The position numbers and the translations under genes were made by a program. This document shows, piece by piece, positions 34,501 through 44,079 of a stretch of 64,000 bases of DNA; position 1 is the first letter of the stretch; each line of letters opens with the position of its first letter. The DNA lies in assembly GCF_032854445.1 (NCBI RefSeq), contig NC_088307.1:8692017-8756016 (forward strand). Reading direction: 5' to 3'. The notes beneath the pieces are model-generated. The model worked only from the letters and a program-made list of their open reading frames with translations. It had not been told where the DNA came from and searched no databases. The stretch comes from Liolophura sinensis. Taxonomy: Eukaryota > Mollusca > Polyplacophora > Chitonida > Chitonidae.

Positions 34501-34999
34501 CTCAAGAATATTATACTACCGCGGCCGTATACCAGCTGCCAACCAATATGGACGTTTGAGGTCTACAATAGCAAGGCAGATTCCCAAAACGACGTTTAAC
34601 ACAAACCACTATGGAACTAAGAAAGTACATGAAGTACGCAATTAGGACGAAGTCATGCAAAGAGAGGTACTGAACAGATTTCAATGATGTTGGTAAGACC
34701 GTCTCCCTGTAGGGATGAAGCCCGTTTTCGAGTTGGGATGAAGTCCGATTTCGAGTTGGGATGAAGTCCGTTTTCCAGTTGGGATGGAGTTCTAATGTGG
34801 AACTGTTCTACTTTTTATGAAACTTTTTATGAAATTCCATTCTGTCTTTTTTTTTTTGTTTAATTTCAGGATTATGATTTACTGTCCCTGGATGATATTT
34901 TGGGTGAGTTTATTCTTCATATCTGTTGTCATTCCTCTTTCTCTTCCACTGGGACTGTCCTTATGGATTATTTAAAACTCTTTCAGCCACTAGAAAGGA

Positions 35000-35041
<42 letters not shown>

Positions 35042-37855
35042 TCATGAAGTTTGAACGTCAGAATTACTGGAACGAAATTATACATCTACGCCGGTTGGCT
35101 CAAAATTTAAGGAAGTGAAACCAAATTGTTGAAAATGGACTTACATATCCACGACGATTAAAAAAGTATTCCTACCAAAATTCACTGTTGCTGCAATATG
35201 TAGTCCGAACTACATGTACTCCGGCTGTTTGGAACTAGATATTCTCTCGCCACCGACTGCTGACCCTGAAAAAACAACTCCTGCGATGCCGATATCAACA
35301 GCGTATTCTGTCTCCGACGACTGCGTGGACAACAATGATTTGTCGTGTTTACTTTTGATTTATTTATTTATGTATTTATTTATTTATTTATTTGATTCGT
35401 GTTTTACGCCGTACTCAAGAATATTTCTCTTATACGACGGCGGCCAGCATTATGGTGGGTGGAAACCGGACAGAACCGGGTGGGGGGGGGGAAGCCACCA
35501 CCATCCGCAGGTTGCTGGAAGATCTTCCCACGTACGGCTGGAGAGGAAGCCAGCATGAGCTGGACTTGAACTCACAGCGACCGCATTGGTGAGAGATTCC
35601 TGGGTCATTATGCTACACTAGCGCGCTAACCAACTGAGCCACGGAGGCCCCCTGCGCTTACTTTCGAGGAACTCGGTATCCACATACACAGTCGCCGATG
35701 TTTGCCTGCGAATAAAACTGAATATTTTGATAAGGAGTTAGTTTGTTACTTTGCACGAATCAGTGACGACATAAATGACAGGGAATGGTGTCAAAATGAC
35801 AATTCTCAAAAATTCGAAAACACTTTATTTTATCTTACACATATGACTTATCATGTTAAGTTAAGTAATCACACCAAAAATCTCGGATTGCTCTTGTAAT
35901 GGTAAAAAATGAATTGGGATACTCACTCTCTGAATCCCTTCGTGTACAGCATACAAGAACGCCATCGATCAAGACGCCGTTGATTGAGTTTTAGCGCTGA
36001 TTGGGCTCAGTTCGGCGTGAAAAATTAACACTATATTCTATTTATGACAATTAGTGTGTGGAGCGTTTGGCAGATGTGTTTATAATCAGCACAGTTTTTA
36101 CGACTTTGTTTTCTCAAAAGCTGAAAAGCTATTTTTGGTACATAATTACAAGAAGGTGCATTCAGTCTCATGGGTAGATACCTTTTCAAAGTTGTTAATT
36201 CGTGATGAGGAGTATTGAACTACCTCATCAGTGAGAATAATGCAGTGGCCATGCTTTGGACTTGTTAAGAGAAGAGTCGCAGTCTGATTGCCTCTTGCGG
36301 GTGAAAGACAAGAAAGACTGAGCTGAGTTATTTGTTCTTTACTTGATCAATGGATTGATTTATATCGGTGTTTTTGAAAGTTCTTCTGCCCTTGTAACTG
36401 ACCGCCATTGTATATATAAGTAAAGAAAATCTTGAGTATGGCGAAAATTACATAAATAAATCCATCAGTCAATCAGTCGGGGTAACAATTTTAAAACTGG
36501 AACCAGGTACCTTGGAGCAGACGACACCTTTTGAGGAGTGAGGTCACATACGTGTTTGAATCCACCCCTACGGATGTTTTACATCTTTATATACAGGCCA
36601 TATACATCAAGCTGGTCACCATTGTCTATTACTGTGCAATAGTCTTGATCGAACAAATAATTGTGGGTTTGCGCCGTTTCGGTAGTATTTCAGTGTATAG
36701 ATCGTGCATAGCGAGCAACATATTCTTGAGTTCGCCGATAAACCCTGGTCAATGATAACAAATGTAAGCATCTATTTGTCTATCAAGGATTCTGAGATTT
36801 GTAATGAATTACATTTATAATCATGCAGGGAAGGTGAAGAACGCTTTACAGACGTACAGAGTGGGTTGTAAGGCCAAATCCATAGCCATTGTCTGTCAGG
36901 TAAGTGTGCAAGGAAGGTGAAGAACGCTTTACAGACGTACAGAGTGGGTTGTAAGGCCAAATCCATAGCCATTGTCTGTCAGGTAAGTGTACAAGGAAGG
37001 TGAAGAACGCTTTACAGACGTACAGAGTGGGTTGTAAGGCCAAATCCATAGCCATTGTCTGTCAGGTAAGTGTGCAAGGAAGGTGAAGAACGCTTTACAG
37101 ACGTACAGAGTGGGTTGTAAGGCCAAATCCATAGCCATTGTCTGTCAGGTAAGTGTACAAGGAAGGTGAAGAACGCTTTACAGACGTACAGAGTGGGTTG
37201 TAAGGCCAAATCCATAGCCATTGTCTGTCAGGTAAGTGTGCAAGGAAGGTGACGTCAGGGTATATTTTGATGTATTATGTTTATTTTCATTACTGTAAGT
37301 GTGATGGACTGTTGGGTACTTAGATTTTAGCTTAAGCTAATTTCCCCAGTGTTTGCAGAATTTAGCTTCTTAATGCTCTTTCCGTGTTCTCAAAACCAAA
37401 AAATTATTTTTCTGAAACAAAATGAGAAACTACTATTTCAAATATCAGCATTTTTATTGGTTGGATAAGTCGGAGTGAAATTGTTAGCATACTTTTTATT
37501 CTCTTTGTCCCCATCTGTGGTTCGGTACAATTATAAGCATGGCATATGATCGTTAAAAGTAATCAAAAAAATGTTTTAAAAAAAGCACATAGTGGCGAGG
37601 ACAGTGTCTGGAGTGCGTGTATTTGGTCATACATCAAAATTTAAGAGAAAGTCAGTTGTTTCACGTTTTTACCCTAATCTTGATTTTATTGCGACACCCT
37701 ACAGGGCGGGCCGGGGTACATGTACCTTCAGCGTCGGAAAGTTCTCACCCCGCAGAAGTTAGCTAACCCGGCAAACAAGGACATCGCAGAGTAAGTCCAG
37801 GCTATTGCGTATAATGACATTGTTATACTCAAATGGGTATATACGGTATATATAC

Positions 37856-37936
<81 letters not shown>

Positions 37937-40891
37937 GATTTCACACAAATCAGGCTGTTTTGTGAAGGTACTCTTCTGTACTATCCAAAGCATGTATTTA
38001 ACTCCTATAAATATTTCCACTGAAATTTCATTTAAATTCTAAATCAGATAAATGTATATACAATGTGACACACAGTCGTTTTACAGAATTTTTACAAGAA
38101 GTAATTTAAATACATAAATAGCTATTGACAGAGGAACGAATTGATTTCTTTCCACTCCTTCCCAGTCTTCTTTAAAACCAAAGCTAGCTGAACAAAAATT
38201 TATAAGACATTTTTGTGGAGTCTAAATTCCTTTACTTTCGCCTTGCTTGTGATTGGTATTTCGTCTTTTCAGCTTCTGGAGAAACCTTGGCGATTGTCTG
38301 ACGAAGATAGACCCAAGCGGCGCTGCAATACACATTATGGGCTGTTGTCTTATGGGTAACAAACAAGGGGAAGAGGTACGTACAGTTTAGCCGATTTATT
38401 GTTGTAAAATATTTGGCAAAGTATAGCAAATTATCTCTTTTGTTTTACTTGTTGGATGGTATTACTTGTGGTACAAATATTACTTTACTTTGAAGAAGTA
38501 TCGCCATCTGGTCTGTATAAGTACACGGTGTCTTGCTGACACTGTAAACAATAAACTTATTCCAGTAAGTTAAGATGTACTTGGTTGGCATCCAGGGGCT
38601 GTTGCAACGTTGTGTAAAGCGCACTTATTTATGCGGTGACAAGTCTTCGTGTCTTCACTATATGGCGTCATGGACGGTACACCGGGCCCTCGGATCACAA
38701 AGGGATCTCAGACTTAAGTCAAAATTTAAAATCAAATGTTATTTCTGATGTTACCTGTTCAAAATGTTGCTGGACAACGTAAATTCAAGGTACAACAAAT
38801 TTCAACTAAAACAGTGGACATACCAAATTTAATGCGTAAAATTTCGACATAAGTCCAAGATCGCTTCGTGATCCCGGGGCCTGACCTTAATCCTAACTCG
38901 TGGTATAATTCCTAAACTTATACTTGAACGAAAGCAAATTTTCAATTTTGCCATGAATGACGAAGAGAATGCTAAGTATTGATATAATGGGTCCTACGGT
39001 AGGTCACATATTTGATTTTGAAATTAAGACAAAGTCATCTTGTGTGATCCAGGGTGATCACTGGAGACAGTAACGGGCCCCAGGATGTAACGATACTTTT
39101 AAACTTTACTATCATGTCGACGCATCTTCTCATTCCGTTTGACGTACACACTACGCATTCTTTCTAAAACCCGCCCCATGACTGGATGTTATTTATCGTG
39201 GAAAACCATCGGAATAAAGAGTTATGAATCTTCATGTCATTGTAAGGATACTGGTAAAGATACTGAAGATGCTGATGTGGTTCTGGTAACCACCACGACA
39301 TGAACGGTAACATATGTATAGATCAGGCTGATATTGTGTGCATGGTAACTATGTGAGCTATTCTATAATCACAGCAAGAATTTGCGCTGATAGTTTTTTT
39401 TTTAAGTCAAAAATCCCCTTTACAGCCTCCTTGATATTAAACCATTTGTCATATTTCTATTGGACAGCTGCTAGCTGAACTTCAGAGGCTACTGAGTTTC
39501 AACAACGTGGTAGTCGAAAACCCGATAGAAATATCCGCTAAAGGTAAGTTCATTATCTTTGCCGGCGTTCATTTGTCTGACTCTCTGTCAGAAAATTTTA
39601 AAGAAAAAAGGGATTTGGATAAAATTTTGTACACGGGATGCCCTTAAACTAATTGCTAGATAGAAAACAAACGGATTTTTTGGAGCTTCTGGAAGCGAGT
39701 CCTACGAGGACATTTTTGAGGTGGTGAAAATTGTCATCGATTTGCCGAAGGAGTTACCGGTGTGTTTTAGCATCTCTATAAGGTTATCTTCTATTTGGGT
39801 ATTTAAACCAGCCAATTGTTGTCGTCGTTGTGAAGCACAACACTTACTTCATAAAATACCGGTTCTAGTTTTACCTTATAATAGTGTCAAGTAGAGTATT
39901 GTCTCCTTGGAACTTTTCTGGAATCATGCAGTTTTTGTGCCCTTAGCTATGATGAAGGTTTGCGTTCTTTGATACTATAAATGCAAACCAGAGAAGATAC
40001 GGTGAACTTTATTCTGGGGTTAATAAAAATGTTAAAAAAACAACTGTAGAAATACGGATATAACATTCTGGCAGAAGCCTGACTACTTTTGCGTTATACT
40101 TATAGGACCAGTTTCTTATTTATAGATACGTTTTGATATGCTTGCGAGTGTGCAGTGAGTATTGCTATGGAATCCAACCTTCGCTATCGCTATCGTATTC
40201 TGCTCTTCAAAATTTAAACAAATAATCACATTTAAACCCTCCCTTAGGAAACTCCTTAAGGTTGCCAGAGGTAACACATTCAGGCCCATGAATCAACCAA
40301 ATTCATGTGTGTAGGACATTTTGTACTCTTTTTTATTTGAAAAATTGATTTAGGAAACATGTAGAGGACAAAGCTATGTGATGAATGTCTCAACTGCGGT
40401 CTTAATTCAGGAGGTTTGTTAGGAATCTGGGCGAATGGTGGTAGATTAATCTGGGAAATCCGGTTCCCAATCCAGAAACTAGACTACCGTCGTGTATGTG
40501 AAAAATTCTCGAGTAGACCTACACGACGTTAAGCATCAATCTAACGAGTAAGTAGACTTGTGCCATTGTCCAGTAATCAGAGGGTATCTGACCATATCCG
40601 TCTCAGCTTCTTAAGGAGTATGTGTAATCCACTGAGTCAATCAGTTCATCAATCAAATTGTCTGATTGCTGATCTGAAGCCCTGTTTTTTTTTTTCTTAT
40701 TTATTCCTCCAAAAGGTAGTCAGCTGATCGAGACCTACTTCGACATGAGGCGGTATCGAATATGGCGATCATGTCAACACAGTAGTGTGGACAGTATAAA
40801 ATTTGGATCGATGGAAGACACGGATGGAAATGCAGCAACGGACAAATTGCCCCGTCTGAGATCCAACAGTGACATGGCGTGTCAAAAGTGA
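31519..40891 (+). CDS. DUF4347/CHAT-like domain protein, 10 exons, 574 residues
   Basis: Exons: 31519-32144, 32959-33308, 33621-33742, 34288-34368, 34870-34903, 36829-36899, 37705-37790, 38273-38375, 39468-39543 and 40716-40891. All introns are GT-AG, all phases match, and total length is 575 codons with the stop. The start ATG has a strong context (CCACCATGT). Residues 1-325 are polar and probably disordered, with an acidic DDWDDSDFDDD near the start; 326-404 are charged and likely helical. Residues about 422-545 resemble DUF4347, a caspase/CHAT-like fold: a strand plus turn (SIAIVCQGGPG), an LTPQKLA helix, then IHIMGCCLMG followed by GEELLAELQRLL. The position of the catalytic His is Gln428 while Cys481 is kept, so peptidase activity is doubtful. 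No signal peptide or membrane segment is seen, so a cytosolic protein is likely. Exon 6 is followed by four more tandem copies of itself. The exon model is firm; the family call is by eye. Confidence 0.85.
34481..34545 (-). mobile_element. SINE-A tail fragment in intron 4
   Basis: GATTGGTCTTTTACACTGTA and CTCAAGAATATTA are the inverted SINE-A 3' end, next to an (AT)n run at 34455-34480. Confidence 0.6.
34712..34795. repeat. 23-bp tandem repeat, about 3.5 copies
   Basis: Unit GATGAAGTCCGTTTTCGAGT plus TGG, inside intron 4 of the DUF4347-like gene. Confidence 0.85.
34998..35038. repeat. (TA)n microsatellite
   Basis: About 20 TA units in intron 5. Confidence 0.97.
35359..35657 (-). mobile_element. 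full-length SINE-A in intron 5
   Basis: Complete inverted copy with tRNA-like head at its right edge (GGGGCCTCCGTGGCTCAGTT on the minus strand). Imperfect 10-bp target duplication: TTACTTTTGA at 35349-35358 and TTACTTTCGA at 35658-35667. A G10 run lies inside. Confidence 0.93.
36387..36465 (+). mobile_element. degenerate SINE-A 3' end in intron 5
   Basis: GACCGCCATTGTATATATAA, TCTTGAGTATGGCG and an ATAAATAAAT tail; much diverged. Confidence 0.55.
36829..37252 (+). repeat. five tandem copies of exon 6 plus its splice donor (83-bp period)
   Basis: Copies begin at 36829, 36912, 36995, 37078 and 37161, with a sixth starting at 37244 and lost after GGAAGGTGA. Each unit is the 71-nt exon followed by GTAAGTGT(G/A)CAA. 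The only difference seen between units is that G/A, which alternates G, A, G, A, G, implying amplification of a two-unit block. Every copy carries a consensus donor (CAG|GTAAGT), but only copy 1 is preceded by the true acceptor (ATCATGCAG). Reading past the first donor meets an in-frame TGA at 36918-36920. Confidence 0.97.
37853..37932. repeat. (TA)n microsatellite
   Basis: About 40 TA units in intron 7, immediately after two TATACGG phrases. Confidence 0.98.
38694..38881. mobile_element. 188-bp TIR element in intron 8
   Basis: Inverted ends about 35 bp long: the left begins GGGCCCTCGGATCACAAAGG, the right read inverted begins GGCCCCGGGATCACGAAGCG, and both continue into GACTTA(A/T)GTC. The interior is AT-rich and non-coding. 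A further GGGCCCC at about 39073 may belong to a larger or second copy. Confidence 0.8.
40432..40552 (+). mobile_element. very degenerate SINE-like fragment in intron 9
   Basis: CCGTCGTGTATGTGAAAAAT, TCTCGAGTAGACC and CACGACGTTAAGCATCAATC echo the SINE-A end. Confidence 0.4.
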
Positions 40892-41128
40892 CGCATTTAA
40901 TAACAACTTGTAGACGTAGTACGATGGATGCCTCTTCCGGGGCGATGAAGACTCGGGACCAAACTGGACCTACCGCTCTGCTTTTGTAATACTTGACCAG
41001 TTTGTCAACAAATCCTCATTGCATTGGCAGGAATGATCAGTTGTCTTCTCAGTTTATGCCCGAATAGGATGGAGCGGTAACCATGTTGCCAAAGAATTTC
41101 ACACATACAGCAAATGTTGAAGGAGTGA

Positions 41129-41460
41129 GTGAGTCCTTAGAGTTTAACGTCGCACATAACAATTTCTCAGTCATAGGACGACAAAGGAGTCCTTAGAGTG
41201 CATGTACGTATAGTGTGCCTCCTTGTTGCTGGACGGATTTCCATCGCTTATCTAGTGCTGCTTTACTGAGACGACTTACCGAAGGCATGTAAGTCGTTAC
41301 ACTAATACGGGTCAACCAGTCGTTGCACTATCCCCTTAAAGTTGAACACCAAACGAGGAATCTACAACTTCCTCTTTTAATGTCTTAGGTGAGCCACAGT
41401 TGAACCTGAATCTTCCGCCCCCGAAGCGGATGTTCTACCAACAGAGCCATAGGGGCCGAT
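41129..41460 (-). mobile_element. SINE-B, full length
   Basis: On the minus strand: a tRNA-like head GGCCCCTATGGCTCTGTTGG with A-box, a B-box-like GGTTCAACTGTGG, a body with CCTTCGGTAAGTCGTCTCAG and GGAAATCCGTCCAGCAACAA, and a tail TGACTGAGAAATTGTTATGT...GACGTTAAAC ending in CACTCACTCC. The head resembles tRNA but lacks a convincing cloverleaf. It is the reference for the partial copy at 1735-1960. Confidence 0.88.
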
Positions 41461-41599
41461 CAAATGTTGAAGGACAACGGTTTCACATTACATGATGGTA
41501 CATGGTTATTAAGGTATATGTATGTCTTGCATTTTAAACATATTTCAGTAATTGAAATATATTAAGATGAGATTTCTCGGATACAGCAGAGTGACTTAG

Positions 41600-41960
41600 T
41601 TGAAACAGTTGGTGGTTATCAGTGAACTGCATGGAGAGTCGGTGATAGTCGTTGATGTCCGGAAATGTTCGTGCAGAGTTAATGATATTTGTTGGCGTCC
41701 GGAGATTTTCGAGCATTCGGGGATATTCGTTGCTCGCCCGAGATGTTCGTAAACTATCGGGGATATTCGTTGCTCGCCCGAGATGTTCGTAAACTATCGG
41801 GGATATTCGTTGGCGCCTGGAGATCTTCGTACATTGTGGGATATTCATTGGCGTCCTGGATATTCGTAAAGTGTCCGTGATATTCGATGGGGTTCGGAGA
41901 TCATCGTACAGAGTGGGTAATTAAATGTTTCATGGTGTCCGGAATTGCTCGCACAGATGG
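41600..41960. repeat. decayed tandem repeat, about 40-41 bp, with one fresh duplication
   Basis: GGGGATATTCGTTGCTCGCC plus CGAGATGTTCGTAAACTATC is duplicated exactly at about 41717-41798; flanking units preserve only GGAGAT(C/T)NTCGTA and ATATTCGTTGG phrases. Confidence 0.75.
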
Positions 41961-42751
41961 TATACGTTGGTGTCCGGCGATGTCCAAATACGCATTAACT
42001 GATGTTTATCTGAGTTAATGATGCATGTAAACTTAATGATGACTTCTACTGTTTGGATAGTTTCGTTTGTAGTTGGTGATGTTCGGTGATAATGTCCGTT
42101 GGTGCTTAACAAAGATGAATTTTTACCGAAAATCTTATATATATTATATGTTTCTGGATACTTTGAAATGGACTCTTTCTGGAACTGTTTTATTTATGTG
42201 TCTCCGCTTTATTACATGTATTATTTAGACCACCGTATTCCAACATTAAGATGTATCAGGGATTTTGTGAACACAAACGGACTGTATGGGGAGGCTTGAG
42301 TGGTTGTAGGTACAGTACTGCAAAGTCACCGGGACCTTCCAGCACTCTGTTACCTCTAACTCTCGCGAGACACGAGACTTCCACGGCGAATAAAGGCACA
42401 TTATAGGTAGCTTTCTCTAAAAGAGTGTGTTTACAATTCCGTTCCGATCTGGTCTTCTTTTCTACCTTACTGCAATGTGTGAACAGCTACAACTGAATGT
42501 TCAATGACGATCTGTGTTTGAAGGTTTATGGTGACGTGGTATACGGCCAGTAAGGGCATATGGTGCATTTGTGTATATATGAAAAAATATTACAATGACA
42601 TAACCAACCAGTTTAAATATACTTTGGTACAACTGATGATTTTTCACTATTTTTGCATTTATGCTTGGGATTTAACATTGTACTTAACGATTTTTCAGTG
42701 AAATGGCGACGAGGAGTCATTACGTATGTGTACATATATTGCACAGTGCTG
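41961..42751. other. no gene recognised
   Basis: An AATAAA at 42389-42394 is the nearest clear plus-strand polyadenylation hexamer downstream of the DUF4347-like gene, but 1.5 kb away its use is doubtful. Confidence 0.3.
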
Positions 42752-42937
42752 CGCCTACTGAATTATCATGCCGATGACACCAGATATGACAGCCCACCAA
42801 GTCACATTATACTGACAGCGGGTCAACCAGTCATGTCTCCTTGTTCTATGACCCTTTTTTAAAGCCTCCGGTGTGACCCGATCCCGGTTTGATCGCTGGA
42901 ACTCCCGACTTGGAGGCGGGCTAGCTGACCATAAGGA
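42752..42937 (-). mobile_element. SINE-C copy, inverted
   Basis: Minus strand: head with CTAGCCCGCCTCCAAGTCGG, a B-box-like GATCAAACCGGG, ACATGACTGGTTGACCCGCT, a TATAATGTGACTTGGTGGGC block and GGTGTCATCGGCATGATAAT; 3' end missing. Confidence 0.82.
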
Positions 42938-43744
42938 CACTGAAGAGGTTGACTACTGTGGTTGCTTAGTGAATGATATCACAAGTAGAAATTTGCCTTC
43001 ATTGTTCCTTTTCATTGTTATAATGTGATTGTATGTTAGTACTACACAGCATTCTGAGTAATTCTAGACCAGTGATGTCTAGCATATTGCAATGAACATC
43101 ACTGCTTTTTGACCTAAGATCGTCTACTAAGACCATGGAGCTAGGGGACGTGTAATTTACTATTTAGCCATTTACATGAACAGTTAGAATAAACTAACAA
43201 GAGGCCGTATTTCACCAATTATGTGTGATTATTTGCCAATTATCACACTGTCCTCGCTGCTTTGGTTTTAGTCTAAATGCTGTACGTCTTTTATTATATT
43301 CAATGGTTTTTTTGTAGACAACGACGGCCATCTAAACACGTGTCAATAAAAAAGCCTCGTGTGTGTTGTCAAATTTTCTATCTTGTAATCCTACACTAAA
43401 TAAGCCTGAAGCTACAAAACATAAAAACAGGCGTTATTGTTTAGAACTATACTTACCTAGAGCGCGGACTTCAACGAAGCAGTATATGCTTCATATATCT
43501 GTGGGTAGGTCGAGCCATGTTTCGAACGACTACAAGCCTTCCCGTAATCGACAACATTCTCCGGAATGACTTGTGTTTTTATGTATAATTTATTGTAAGT
43601 TTGATTGCGGGCAGGTGAAACATAATTGTTTTATTTTGCCTACAATCTTGCCACCTAATGGGCTGTAGAGCTTGAGGCCTTTGAGCTGGAGCGAATGGAG
43701 ATTTATTCTTTCATTTATTTCGTTGACTGACACGCGTTTGTGGA
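42938..43744. other. no gene recognised
   Basis: Unique-looking AT-rich sequence; no exon or repeat family identified. Confidence 0.35.
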
Positions 43745-43912
43745 CGCGCTTCAGAGTATTTCACTTATACGACGGCGGTCAGGTTTATTATTATTTATTT
43801 TTTATGATTAGTGTTTTGCCGTGCACAAGAATATTTCACGTGCACGGTGCCGGCCATATTAAGGCGAAAGGAAACCGGGCAGAGCCTGGGGGAAACCCAC
43901 GACCATCTACAT
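43745..43912 (-). mobile_element. two abutting inverted SINE-A fragments
   Basis: A short SINE-A end (CCGCCGTCGTATAAGTGAAA on the minus strand, 43748-43786) is followed by a second, longer copy with its own (AATAAT)-type tail at 43787 and core to 43912, suggesting insertion of one next to or into the other. Confidence 0.7.
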
Positions 43913-44010
43913 AATGTCAAGTGTATGGTGGAGAACGTGTGAACATAGAAACGTGCAACTCTCAATACATGTATATACAACAGAAAAGTATTTAAATGAA
44001 GTATGTATAC

Positions 44011-44016
44011 TTTATT
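44011..44016 (-). promoter_or_regulatory. polyadenylation signal of the DUF4440-like gene
   Basis: AATAAA on the minus strand, about 65 nt after the stop codon at 44080-44082. Confidence 0.7.
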
Positions 44017-44079
44017 CTCGAAGGAGTCATCTGCCATGGAGATGAACAATTACAACATTCCATAGTAAAATGAGCTTGG

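Noticed and set aside
36772-37221. Repeated minus-strand frames of about 69 codons
   Set aside because: They are shadows of the 83-bp exon-6 copies on the plus strand, which fit the splice model and phase.
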